This document shows, piece after piece, positions 1 to 11,454 of a DNA stretch of 64,000 bases. The stretch covers positions 84,649,994 to 84,713,993 of the forward strand of contig JARCOQ010000003.1 of the NCBI GenBank assembly GCA_029207755.1, in the 5' to 3' direction. The translations under genes were made by a program, and so were the position numbers. This DNA is from Chamaea fasciata. Lineage: Eukaryota > Chordata > Aves > Passeriformes > Sylviidae. Position 1 is the stretch's first letter, and the number at the start of each line of letters is the position of its first letter. A model generated the notes under the pieces. The model was not told where the DNA came from. It searched no databases and saw only the letters and a program-made list of their open reading frames with translations.

Positions 1-638
1 TTTCATGATAAACAAACACTTCAGACCTGGAGTGCACCACCAACAACTAATATTTACTACAGAGTGGTAAATCACTGCACAATCACTATAAATGACATAA
101 ATGTTGCCCCTTAGGCAATAGTTTGAGGAGTAATCTGTGCATAGCTACGTGGGGGTCAATACATAGTGCAATTTTGGACAATACCTGGATGATTGTGCCT
201 ATAATATGGCATTTTTTCAATACCTAATGAAAGATTGCAGGCCATTTCTCTATGTGACATACCTCTGTTTTGCAATCCTGTGCTAGGATATTTCATCCCT
301 AAGGTGCTGAGTACGACTGAGCTGATGTTTTCTCCAGCAGCACCCCCTCACTTCCCGGTCAGTAGCAATAAGGCACAGCTGGGGCAGATGAGTTGGCAGT
401 TCAAACCTACTGACCTGCAAGTGCTGTGTGAGCTTTGAGGACTATTGATACCCAGTTTTGCACATCTCCAAGGTCCCTGGTTTCAGCATGAGATATATCT
501 ATTCAAGAATGACAGAGAAGAGGGCTAAGTTCCATGCCAGAGCTATGCTGTTCTCACAGGTGTTGCTGAGGAATCAGGTTGGGAGTTTGCAGCAGGCAAA
601 AAGGGTGGAGACAGAGCAGAATGCAGGTTGTCTGCAGT
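1..638. other. Unannotated AT-rich sequence left of the LTR
   Basis: No gene, RNA gene or recognisable repeat was found here. The open frames at 235-438 and 458-658 are under 70 codons, have no protein-family resemblance and no convincing splice sites. A purine-rich patch near 596-620 could be taken for a retroviral polypurine tract before the LTR, but nothing to its left resembles retroviral coding sequence. Confidence 0.6.
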
Positions 639-639
639 T

Positions 640-1520
640 GTCTGAGTCTATGGTTTGATATTTGGAGCTAAAAATGTATATGGGATGCATAAGAAAGAAC
701 ATGTGTTGGGGGTCAGGTTTGTTCCTTTTTTCTCTAAAGAATTTTTTCCCCATAAGTTGCCAAGGAGACCAAGTGTTGGATACTTGAGAGTACTTAACCG
801 AAACAAAGAGGTGGACAAAGCTGGAAGGGGGAGATAATGCAAGTAAAAGACAGAGCTTGAGGCAGCTGCGTGCTTTTCTTTTTCCGGCATTCGGGGAGAG
901 AGAGAACGGCTGTTGCTGGCTGGAAGAGTTTCACTGTGGCCAAAGGGATCCAGTCCTGGGAAATCTACTATCACCGGTTCGGCCTGAATCCTGAGTTTTC
1001 TCTGCCACCCGCGGGAGCTGGGCCAGGCACTGCCTCGCCTTCGGCTTTTTCAGCGCTGCTCCTCTTGCTACAGTGTGACCCTGCCCCCCCTGCCTGCCGG
1101 GACATCCTGCCCCTGCCTGCCTGGACACCCTGCCATCCCAGCTACCAGCCCGGGACTTTTCCACTGTTTTCAGCTTGGTGCTCTGAGGATCCTGCAGGGA
1201 CACCGAAACCAAACTGCCCTGGGTTTTGTGAAACAAAGCCCTCAAGGTTCTTGGTACTGTTTTCGTTTGTTATTAATGCTGTAGTTGTTTGGTGGGGGGT
1301 TTTTTGTGTTTGTTTGCTTTGTAATACATACTAGTAAAGAACTGCTATTCCTATTTCCCAAATCTTTGCCAAAGAGCCTCTGATTGTAATTTATAATTGA
1401 AAAAGAAAGAAAAGGGGGGTGGAGGGGGGGTGGGTGTTTACACTCTCCATCCCAAAGGAAACTGCAGTTGTTTTTTTTTTATTATTACCTGGCAGATACC
1501 TGTCTTCCCAAACCAAGACA
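640..1520 (+). mobile_element. Avian endogenous retrovirus LTR, probably solo
   Basis: I recognise this block as an avian ERV long terminal repeat, probably ERVL class. The start lies near 640 and cannot be fixed to the base; the first clearly LTR-like motif is TGGTTTGA at 651. The right end is sharper, closing on AAACCAAGACA at 1510-1520, which is roughly the inverse of the left TGGTTTG motif, as expected for LTR termini. Landmarks in order are a GC-rich block at 960-1220, a degenerate polyadenylation-like AATACA at 1323-1328, and a G-rich run at 1414-1433. No primer binding site follows on the right and no retroviral coding sequence flanks it, so a solo LTR left by LTR-LTR recombination is the simplest reading. 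No clean target-site duplication was seen. Open frames at 655-837, 870-1334 and 931-1245 lie inside the LTR and are not host genes. The class assignment rests on memory of the family. Confidence 0.75.
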
Positions 1521-3241
1521 ACATGATAACTGGACCTCAAAGACACTCCTTTTCCCTATCCTTGAGTTATTATTTTCCCTGTATGTATAGCAGAAGTAAT
1601 ACCAATTCCTTAATAAACATGGAACCTATCAAAGTGAATTCATTAAAAAGTGTGAGGTAGCCAGATGCTGGTGGTATCTGCTTTTGATGTAACTGAGGTG
1701 GGTAAAAAAAATGTCACTAGTATTTGGAAGTTGAAAATGTGCACAACTAGTCTCTCACACTGAAATACTTTGAGGTGATGAACTAAGGTTTAAAAATATA
1801 TCATGTGAAAACAAAATAATTAAGTTTACCTTTAGGATATGTTAAATCACAAATGATGGAATCAGTATAATCAATATATTTTTGCTCTATAAAAAAAAAA
1901 AAAGAAAAAAAAAGAAAGTTTTCAACTTTTTGTCCCAGTGTAAGATGAAAACAAACTTTGAAAAATTCCATGTATTTCTAATGGAAGAGAGCGCATTCAT
2001 TTTTAGTTTTATGTGGCAGATGTGCCGGAGGTCTTGGTTGAGGAAGAACTGTGACTTCTTGGGGGTCTATCCATGCTCAGCTGAAATAATCAAAGTCATG
2101 TTCAAAGCTAAAGGTATTACATTCATGTACTACACCAAGTGCAGACTCCCTGAAGAATTGGTTAATATCTTATGATCTATGTATAGGTGTATATAAAATC
2201 TGGTAATGAAAAGTTGAAAAGTTCCCAAAGAAAAACATCTGCAGCGGAGGCTGTCAAATTCAATGGCTCTTCCTGGAAGCAATGCTTCCCTGCACCTCTG
2301 ACTCTGGGTTGCCAGCTTTCAAATATTTAGTGCTAAGCTAGAAGAAAAGTGGAGCTCTGTGCTTTGCATCAATATGCTGATCATTTCTCAGTGTGAAAAC
2401 AGAAATGCAGAGGAAAAGCACTTGGCATTAAACCTTGAAAATGTCATGTCTACTACAGAGCCAATATGAAAGTTGTTGATTTGGCTGTATTCAGCTCCAC
2501 ATGTGAGAAAGGTACACATCATTTTCATTTCCTCTCCAACATGTTCCTTCTTCCTTTGGTGGATGTTAGAGACAGTCTCTCAGTGAGCTTTGTGCTCCTC
2601 TCTGCTTAGCCAGCACCCATTTCCAGAACACAAAGCAGCCTGGCTGGCATGCTGCAAGTGCAGATGCTTGTCAGCTCTTGACAGCAGGAGAAACACCACA
2701 GCAGGATTTCAGAACAGAAATAACCCTGGAAGAAGGTGTTTATGTCTGAAAATATAGTTCCTTAGCTGAAGTAGAATCTAATTAACCAAATTCTGATTTT
2801 ACCAGAATGTTCCTTCTTCTGATCGAATAATAATATGGATTAGAGGGGGAAGGAGAGCTCACATTAGATTGTAATCTTTCCTTTTCAACAGAGACAGCTT
2901 CCTGTAGGACACCTACTATGTTTTCTATACTTCTGCCATAATTCTGCCAAGAAGCTCTATCAGCTCCTCCAGGAAAATCGTCTCCATTTTTTCCACTTTG
3001 AAAAAGCTGGCAATAGAAAAGTTTGGATTTTGTGCTCTTTTGTATTTTTTCCAGGGTTTTGACATTTTTTTAACTTCCAAATTCATTAGAGGGCAGATAG
3101 AGGTAAAAGAAAGGCTACACTTAGCAGGAGAGCATGCAACAAATGACACATTGAAGGCTGATATATTAATGTATTTTTTGTTCTTTTTTTGGCTGTGGTT
3201 CTCACAAATGCAATTGTTTCCAGAAACTAACAAATACTACT
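1521..3241. other. Unique AT-rich stretch with no supported gene
   Basis: No gene or recognisable mobile element was seen. An A-rich tract (A runs broken by G) lies at 1891-1917. Open frames at 1882-2175, 2925-3233 and 2998-3243 are short, low in complexity at one end and unsupported. Confidence 0.6.
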
Positions 3242-3306
3242 AAAAAAAAACAAAAACAAAAACAAAAACAAAAACAAAAACAAAAACAAAAACAAAACAA
3301 AAAAAC
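3242..3306 (+). repeat. (AAAAAC)n simple repeat
   Basis: About eight near-perfect hexamer units with A-rich edges. This type of tract often derives from a retroposon poly(A) tail, but no retroposon body was recognised to its left. Confidence 0.95.
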
Positions 3307-3844
3307 CCACCAAAAAGAGTGAGACATACAAAACTGAGCCAAGGAAAAAGTATTTTGAACAAAAATAAGTCAAATTCAAACTTTAATGTCATGTTGAAAT
3401 ACTCTCATGCCTAGCATACTAGGCTGAATATATAGAATCATAGGATATAGTAAGACTTTATCCAAGAAGCCTTACTAAAAGGTTAAAAAGCTGAAATTCT
3501 CTGCCAGAATTTAAGGCCTGTAATAATTCACTTCCTCTATATTAAATTCTTCCCTGGCATGGATCTACTGAACCCAGTAATATTCCTGGACAGGTAGCAG
3601 AAGTATGGACTGCTGTGGGAGAGAGGGAGCTCCAGCAAGAGGAAAGTCAGGAATGCCTCCCTCATCTGCAAGAGCTGTGGCACAGCACCAGGGCTGTGAC
3701 AGACCATGGACAGCCTTGGAGGGCCATTGCAGAGCCACAGACTGTGGGCCAGGGTGAATTTGAGCCAGAAGAAGCCAACAGAGACAATCTGAAGAGTGTA
3801 TCTCTGATACCAATGGAGTGCAGAAGAAACTTCGGAAGACAGAA
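3307..3844. other. Unassigned stretch with a GC-richer core
   Basis: The segment 3590-3780 is GC-richer than its surroundings and carries overlapping open frames on both strands (3615-3959 plus, 3565-3813 and 3662-3916 minus). The right part of the plus-strand frame runs into the old CR1 and is LINE-derived. The core matches nothing I recognise. A CR1-like TAGAATCATAGGA at about 3434 is too short to call. Confidence 0.5.
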
Positions 3845-5165
3845 AATGACAGACATGGTTTCTGTCTTTAGAAAGGGAATAAAGGAAGCCCTTGAAAATT
3901 TAATAGAAGTCAGCATAATTTCAGTATCTGAAAAGATCGTGGAAAAAATTATTACTTGATTACATTATTACATGTATTATATAGGCACCTAGAGAATAAC
4001 AAGGTGATAAGAAAGAGCATGGGTTTGTGAAAAATAAGTCATTTTAAACCTATCTGATTTCCTTTCTTTACAAGCCTGCAGGAGAAGAGAACAGTTACTG
4101 TGATGACTTCAGCAGGGCTTTTGACACTGTTCTGTATAATGTTCTCCAACATTTCACAGCACAGTGGGAGACGGCCTCGTTGAAATTACTGTACAATGGA
4201 TATGTTTGCTTGAAAAAACATAGTCAGAATGATTCACATTCTTATCAACACTCTCTATCAAACCAGACAAGCATTTTATACGGGCTCCTGTGGGGGGCTA
4301 TCTTGGGCCAGTTCTGTTCAATAATTTCATTAGCAGTTTAAAAGATGGAATAGCATGTATACTAATTTGCTGATGGCATCAAACGGGGAGGGGTTGCAAA
4401 TCCTGTGGAGGACAAGTTTAGAATTTGAAATGGTCTTGACAAATTGGAGAAATGGCCTGAAATCAATAAGATAAACTGAAATAAAGACAAGTACAGAGTA
4501 CTGCACTTAGAGGGAAAAAAATCAAATGCACGAATACAAGCTTGAGCACATATACAGAGAGGATCTGGGATTACTCTGCAGAAAAGGATTTAGGATTACA
4601 ATGAATCACCATTTTAGCAAGAGACAAAAGTAGTAATCTGCTGCTCAAAACGAAAAATGTCATGAGATGTATAGTCAGAAGTGTCAGATAAGACGTTGAA
4701 GTTAATATTTAAAAGGAGTTAATAAAATTTGGCAATTTCCAGTGTGACTGAAATACTGTGTCCAGTTTAAGTTCTCTCCTTTGAGAAGAGAGGATTCACA
4801 AAAGAGAACAATGCATTTCAGACACCCTGGTTTCTAAGCAAAGGCTCAAATATATTATTGTTTTCTTTAGAGAATGGAAGCTAGAGGGAATATAATAATG
4901 GTCCTGAAATAGTGAAGAAAAATCGCATAGTGTTTAACTGTATCTCTTATCTATTGAAAACAAGAGGACAGCTAGATTCACAGTAATGCAAAATTATGTT
5001 CTGTAATGTAAAATTATGTTCTGTATAACGAAGCATTTTCCAGTTTTCAGTAAGGCACTGGAATTTTGAGGACAGGTTCTATATCACCTTCACTGGACAT
5101 TTAAGCAGAGATCAGACATATCTCATGGGTTGTATGAAAATACTTGGTTCTGCTCTAAAGCATAA
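3845..5165 (+). mobile_element. Ancient, heavily decayed CR1 LINE (ORF2 3' half)
   Basis: This is a plus-strand relic of an old CR1 subfamily, similar to CR1s shared with turtles and crocodiles and more diverged than the other copies here. It enters ORF2 in the reverse transcriptase domain. RT motif A survives at 4105-4131, reading DFSRAFDTV. The catalytic YADD-type box at 4366-4377 reads FADG, so the second catalytic aspartate is lost. Further right are the region before the C-terminal tail (KDLGV-like, about 4585), the single-exon body, and the 3' end near 5080-5165, where CACCTTCACTGGACATTT and ACTTGGTTCTGC match old CR1 3' ends in degraded form. Stops and frameshifts occur throughout, so it is a dead copy. 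The left end is 5'-truncated, as is usual for CR1; its edge at about 3845 is approximate. Confidence 0.85.
4983..5022 (+). repeat. Two-copy 20-bp tandem duplication in the old CR1
   Basis: Two adjacent 20-base units at 4983-5002 and 5003-5022 differ at one base (C/T at the seventh position). The duplication is local, inside the decayed CR1 and much younger than it. Confidence 0.9.
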
Positions 5166-6107
5166 GTTTGGCTCTGGAGTTGTTTTAAAGTTTTTTTCAG
5201 CGTTACAATTGTATGAGTTTTGGGAAGCTTCTCCTGAGAGTCTGCCTCCATTTTTGGATGTGTACTTCATAATCCCTTCCTCCTGAATAATTCTTTTCCA
5301 AATGGATACATTACCACCATATTTGTAACAAAAGATGCTTTGATTTAGGGCTCTGGGTGAACACAGTGCTGGAAATCCTGCTGACTCTAATGGGGTTTTC
5401 AGGGGCCCAGTTCAAAATATCTTTGCTTTAGTAACACTGAAAGGTTGAGCTATAAGCTTTCTTCAGGAAAAATATGATGTGATTCCTGCTACTTGGCTCC
5501 TGCTAGAGAGCAGCTGTTGGTATTCGTATCAGACAAAGCTGGGTTGAGCTAACGCCTGTTAGAACTGCTAATGGTCCATTATACTATTTAAAGAGTGCTA
5601 CAGAATGTTTATCTGGGGCTGTTAACCCGTCATATTTCATCTGCTAATCACATCAAATTAAAAAAAAGCCATATTTTTTCATTACACCAACTCCCTAGGT
5701 TCATCACCTGCTCCAGACTAATCCTGTTAGAGCTGCATCTTGGCAGAGGCACTTCTGGCAAGGCACAGTCCAGAGACAGGACAAAACTCTGCTTGTCCTG
5801 CCGAGCATGGTCTTGGCTGTGATTACAAGGTTATTAAAAACTGTATAAGCAGCCACCAAAGTGCAAATGTCCCCTGCACAGTTTTGCAGATAATTGGCTC
5901 GCTGTTGTCCCTGGCACAAGGACGATCTGGATTGTGCACAGTATCCGGGACAACAGTAGGAGACCCCACAGGATCCCACACGGTGACAGTGCATCTAACT
6001 TTGCCTGCAAATTCAAAATATAATGTGAGTAATTCCAGCAAGAAAGTCAAGCAGACACAGTAATTCAGTAATTAACAATATACTATCTTGCAACATGTTA
6101 GCTGTTA
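5166..6107. other. Unique stretch; exon-like segment at 5700-6024
   Basis: No repeat was recognised. A pyrimidine-rich tract ending in CTCCCTAG at 5698 looks like a splice acceptor, and AATGTGAGTAA near 6023 looks like a donor. The enclosed sequence is GC-richer with short open frames on both strands, but no single frame is open across it and no family is recognised, so it is not called as an exon. Confidence 0.5.
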
Positions 6108-6319
6108 GGATTTTTTTTTCCTGTGAGGGTGGTGAAGCGCTGACACAGGTTACCCAGAGAAGTTGTGGATGTCTCATCTATTGCAGCATTCAAGGCCAGG
6201 TTGGATAGTATTTTGAACCACCTGGTCTTGTGGAAGGTGTCCCTGTCTGTATCAGGAATGTTGGAACTAAATGATCTCTAAGGTTCCATCCACTCCAAGC
6301 CATTCTATAATTATATGAC
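6108..6319 (+). mobile_element. CR1 LINE 3'-end fragment
   Basis: This short plus-strand fragment covers the last part of CR1 ORF2 and the 3' UTR. It begins at a CTGTGAGGGTGGTGAAG block (end of ORF2), continues through CAAGGCCAGGTTGGATAG and CACCTGGTCTTGTGG, and ends with AAGGTTCCATCCACTCCAAGCC and a degenerate ATTCTATAAT octamer pair. Severe 5' truncation is normal for CR1. Confidence 0.95.
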
Positions 6320-6906
6320 ATCAAATAAAACTTGGTTGTAAAGAATGAAAATTCTTCATCTATACACTATACATTCAGAATAATCAACTTGTCTAGTCTC
6401 AAATGCCTTTGGGCCCAGAAATCTGCAACTTTCCCCACCAATAGTGACTTGCAGCAGCCACTTCTCCTGACACCTTTCTGCTTTGCAGAAATAAGTGCAG
6501 GGTTGTGCCTGTCCTGTCGCCAAGCGGAGCAGGGTGCCGGTAGACAAGACTAACAGTGCTCAGGACGTTCCTGGGATCTGGTAGGCTACTGCCTGAAATT
6601 GCCATGAGGGCACAAATATATTAAGTCCTAAAAAATTTACAACTTTGTTTTCATCAGTTACCCTAGGCTATATATTGTCCTGAGAGGGATCTGCACAAGC
6701 AGCTGCTATTTTGCCATGTTTCAGATGTGCCTCCAGGGAACCTGAAATCCCATTCCAGTCAAGAGGGTTTTAGTTGTAGAACATCTCTCCTTTCTGCCCT
6801 GCCAGAAGAGAGATGTGCTAGTCCTCTGGGCATACAGTTTTGTCTGTCTTTTTCTGAGGCTGAAGCTGATAGCTGAAGATTAGAGTTTAATTTTTATCAA
6901 CTCATC

Positions 6907-6930
6907 ATATACATATACATATACATATCC
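6907..6930 (+). repeat. (CATATA)n short microsatellite
   Basis: About four near-perfect hexamer units of CATATA. Confidence 0.9.
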
Positions 6931-9900
6931 CTGTGTGCCTGTGTGTATCTTGTTTAGAAGATCTCACTACTGCCTCTGTTTATTTTAACTCAAGGAATAA
7001 GTAACCCTAAAATTTTATATGTAAACACTTATAGATCCAACAGTGATTTGGACTGTGAGGCTGCAGCTTTTTTGAAAGGAGATGGTGAAGCTGTAATTGA
7101 CCAGTGAGCCCTTGTAGTTCTCAAGACCCTGGGCTCAAGGATACTCTGGAAACATACTCCTAGGACTGATACAAGCATATTAATGGTTGGGTGTGCTGAA
7201 ATCAGGATTTTGGAAAATCAGATCTACCTGTGTTTGTCAGTACAGCAGAAATAAAAGGCTGTACATTCCATTAGTTTTATTTATATGTCTGCATTCAGAA
7301 AAGCCTGAAGAAGCTCGGTGACCCTGTGGGGTTTTGGGCAGCCCCACAAGGCTTGCTGGTGGTGTGGCTACACAGGCAGCCTGGGACAAGAACCACCAGG
7401 ATGTGTGCTTATGTGTCCTGAAACCTCAAAGGTCTTCTGTAGGCTGCTCAGGGGGGTGGATGTGTGGGATAAGAGCATCCTTCCCATGCACACAGACCTA
7501 GCTAAATCCTTGCTCAGAGCCCTTTACTTCATTAACCTTTGAGGATTTATCGTCCTTAGCAGGTTCTTGTAAATGAATTACTTGCTTTATACTTTTTAGC
7601 AGATAGCCGATACTATTTGTGGATTGGTTTATGGTGTGTGTTTGACATGCAGGATTACCTTATCTCTGGGGCCTGAAGCTGTTAAGAAAAACCTTTTTTT
7701 TTTACCCTTAATCTAATATGTGCTTCTCCTGATACATAGGTATTCTTACTAATCACTCTAATTATATAGAGTACACAAAGCCTGCTTTCTTAGCTTCCTT
7801 CTTGATGGCACATTGTAGGTATAGTCCATTAAAGAAGCTGTGCCTGTTACTCTGTGCTCTGCAATGAGAAGATAACTACTTTGATTACTTCTGGCTATGA
7901 TTTTTATATATTTTCCAGATTTCAATATTTATTTCAGAATAAATGTAAACTTAGTCCAACTCCATGTTACTTTTGTTCTTCCCTTAAAGTACAATAAAAA
8001 TAAAAATATTGCATTTATTCATACAAATTTTCTAAATATTCTTGTCACTGATGCAATCAAAACCTGATGTGGGGAACTGTTTTCTGGTTTTATAAGAATG
8101 TGAAAAGTTGTCAGCAAAGAAAGAGCCTATATAACCAATATTCAATTAAAAAAAGGTGTGTAAGCAGAGAAACATCCACAGACATGGGTTTTAATACCCA
8201 AAAAGAGTCTGAAGTGAATGAAATTACATCATTTCAGGATGACATACGTTCATAATAAAAAAACCAAAAGGCTGTAGGATTTCCAAATAATCTCACAACA
8301 TTGTTAAAACGTCACATAATGAAAGATGAAATTGAATGTAGGACAGATAGCTGCTGTTAAATTAACTGATAGAAATGCAAGGCAGAAGGTAGCTCTCTCT
8401 ACCTCAGCACTACAGTACCCTAAATCAAATAAATCATAAGAAAGAACACGAACACCACCATGGATATTTCATTGAAAAAGTTTCAACAGGAAATAAGGAA
8501 GCAGATCAAATGAAAGTTAAGCTGTAATAAGAAGGGGACAAAGAATAGTACATAATCAAAAGAGCACCAAATGCACTGGAGCCCTATCAACTAATGTAGA
8601 AGGAGGTCTCCAGGGTGTATAGTTTCAAATACTCCAGCTAAAAACACTATAGCTGAAATCAGAGAAAAGGATAATATTAAAAATATGCATGGAATGCTTT
8701 CTTCTGTATGAGGGAGCTTTTAAAAGTTAGGACAGGAAAATGAGGAAGCATATAATGCAGAAAACAAGGGTAGAAATTGAAGTCTACTACTGATGCTTTC
8801 AAACTTAAGAAAAGATATGAGAAATCGCTCAAAGATAATTTTTCTTGTCTGTGTATTATACAACTGTCATGTGGAATTCACCACCACAAACCACTCTTGA
8901 AAGCTTAGCAATAATTAGATACTTCTGTGCCGAATAGAGTAAGTGGGCTCGATCAGTCTCTGATGCACTGCCACATGATGGGGAAGGGCTCTGCAGTTAT
9001 ATCACAGCCCCTGACACACCACAGCTGCCAGCAGCCTTAATGAGATTAACTTTTGCCGTGTTGGCCAAGATGGAAAACACATGAGGCAAATATGCCTTCC
9101 TGTTCTCCATGGCTTGCACTGAAGAACAGTAGTTGCTTAGCCTTCCTTTTGGAGCTACAAAGCTTAAGACCAAACATGCTGTGCAAAACCAGTTTGCTGC
9201 CGGCCATGCCTGGAGGCAAAAAAACCTGGACACAATTGGTCTGATTGCATATAGTGCAACTCCTCAGGTTTCTGCCAAGCACAGTTGTCATTTATTCTTC
9301 TGGGAGGGGATAGGAATATATAACCACTTAGTCATTGTGTATTCTCTTTGAAATTTTTTTCTAATATTCAGATTGCTGGAGCCTGGTGTGAATTTTAAAT
9401 TAAGGAACTAGAGGGGGAGAATGCATTTCTTTTTGTTAATGGCTTTTCCTTTCAAGCCACATTATTATTCAGTTGCCATGGTTTATCTGATTTTGTAAAG
9501 TACCCAGGGAGATGTGAAAATGATTGGGTACTTAGAAATACACTGATAGATCGACATAGCCTATCTGTGAAGGGTAGAATGTTAACATTTTCTATGTTGG
9601 TGACCACCTACTGCCTTGGTAAGCTAAAATCAGGATCATTTTCCTTTTACCTGTTGAGCAAATTAGATAATTGATTGCTAACAAATGTTACTTTCGACAG
9701 TAAAACTACATTACAATTCCTGCTTAAGCAGAAAAGAGCAGATAGTCAGCATTCCTCCTTTGGAAACAGATATGCATTTTTAAAGTAAAAAACACATTTT
9801 GATTTCAAATGTAAACTTCCCAGTGCTTGCTCACTTGTGCTCTTGCTTTAAAAGCTGCATTTGTTAACTCTCCTGCACTCATGAAGACAGCACGTACACG

Positions 9901-11020
9901 GTAAAGCTTTGTGCTGCTCATTTCCCACATCTGTCTCCAGAGCCCGTTGGTCCACTGCAATCTTGACATCTTATTTACAAGTTCTTTGTCTGGGATATTA
10001 AAAAAAAAAAAAAAGAAAACTCAAAAGAGGATGTTTGCGTTTTTGACCAGGATATACGTATGTGGTACCCCAAAGCACATGTCCAGCATGCTCCACCCCA
10101 AATGGTTTTTCTTGATGCCAGGCAAACTCTCATCTCCAGAATACAGATCTTCCTACACCAAGTTGATGCTCCTGGCAGTCTTTTCTACCACCATTTCACA
10201 CTGATCTTACAGGTGCAAAGATTTTCTAGACTATCATCAAATGTTATGAGATGAACAACAATAATCCAAGCTCATGCAAATTAAGGCATGTGCCTGAAAG
10301 ATGCTGTACCAGGCTCTGGCTGGCAGTGCCAGCTGAAAAGCAGCTCATTTAACAAGCTCAGTTCTTCATTTGGCCTTTTGCCTATATATTTTGAAGAATT
10401 TTTACCTTCCAAAAGTGCTCCCAAAATACATTTGTGTTTCATGCAGCCAATCTGCTCTTTTGTTGAGTGGGCTCCTACTGTGATGAATAACATGATCAAT
10501 GGTCAAGCAAATACAGGATTCAGCCCTGCATACACCTACTGCCACATATGGAAGTGCCACCACAAGGGATGTGTGGCCCTGCAAGGGGCAGGGCACCCCA
10601 GTTCTAGTCTCTAGCTTTAAGCACTTAACTTGTGCTTCAGGTTCAGAGGTGGTAAAGCCATAAGCTTGTATTTTAGAGCGTTATTGCTCCCAGCAGATTG
10701 CTTAGCTTCTGCAGGATCAGTTCCACTGGGGTGCGGGCTGTGCAGGTGAGCAGAGAGGAGCAGAGCAGTGAGGTTGCACTGCATCCTGGTGCTTTGAATG
10801 AGAACATCACTTCAGCCCACACACAAAGTGGAAAGAGTTTTGCTTTGTAGATGATAAAAATCACATCATTCCAAAATATTTGTATTACGTAGGAGCACTA
10901 CATGCTCTGGTAACCACTGTCTGGCAGACTATTAAACATGGGTCTGCTGTATTTTTATAGGAGGGGTGTAGGCTGTAGGTGCATCCACACTAGTGCATAT
11001 AAGGGTTTTATACCTATTTT

Positions 11021-11074
11021 TATCCATCCATCCATGCATCCATTCATGCATCCATCCATGCATCCAACCATCCT
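11021..11074 (+). repeat. (CATC)n microsatellite, interrupted
   Basis: Tetranucleotide CATC/TCCA units with regular CATG variants (CATCCATG, CATTCATG). The apparent His-Pro-Ser-Met repeat protein at 10938-11147 is only a translation of this microsatellite. Confidence 0.92.
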
Positions 11075-11454
11075 TCCCCATTTGAGTAAAAGAGCTGATC
11101 AACTGCTGGTGTGTCTTTCATGTTATTCTGTAAAACTATTAGGATGATCCAGGGTTTTTTTTACTACAAGTAACTTCCTAGAAATTGCAACTGCATTAAT
11201 GCATTTTTATGTTCTTCATTTTTAATCACTGAGATTAAAATAAATGCGAAGACAAGTAAATGTAGGAATAGGGTGCATTATAATCAATAAAAAATAGTTT
11301 ACAAAAATGTCCAATAATAATATATTTTCTGCTTCAAGTGTAATTTATTAAAATTCATTCACTTTTGCTTGTTTCCTACTAGACTCTAATAATTTGAATT
11401 TCTAATTTATTCAACCCTTTGTAGACAGACAGGAGCAGCCAACATGCAAGTTCC

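Larger units (their letters stand above)
6320..11454. other. Mostly unique sequence, no supported gene
   Basis: No gene was found. The open frames (for example 8997-9291 minus, 9911-10204 plus, 10288-10614 plus) are short and unlike any family I know. Two microsatellites are listed separately and an A run lies at about 10000-10013. A patch at about 8830-8930 (TGTGGAATTCACCACCACAAA, then GAAAGCTTAGCAATAATTAG) weakly resembles the 3' part of an old LINE of the CR1/L3 group, but decay prevents a firm call. Confidence 0.55.

Noticed and set aside
870..1334. 154-codon plus-strand frame, proline- and cysteine-rich
   Set aside because: It lies wholly inside the ERV LTR, in the GC-rich block where stops are rare.
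1400..1440. G-quadruplex candidate
   Set aside because: The G runs (GGGGGG, GGGGGGG, GGG) are real but part of the LTR U5; not kept as a separate regulatory feature without further support.
3425..3450. Short TAGAATCATAGGA motif resembling a minus-strand CR1 terminus
   Set aside because: Only a dozen bases match and no CR1 3' UTR follows.
10938..11147. His-Pro-Ser-Met repeat protein
   Set aside because: Translation of the CATC microsatellite at 11021-11074.
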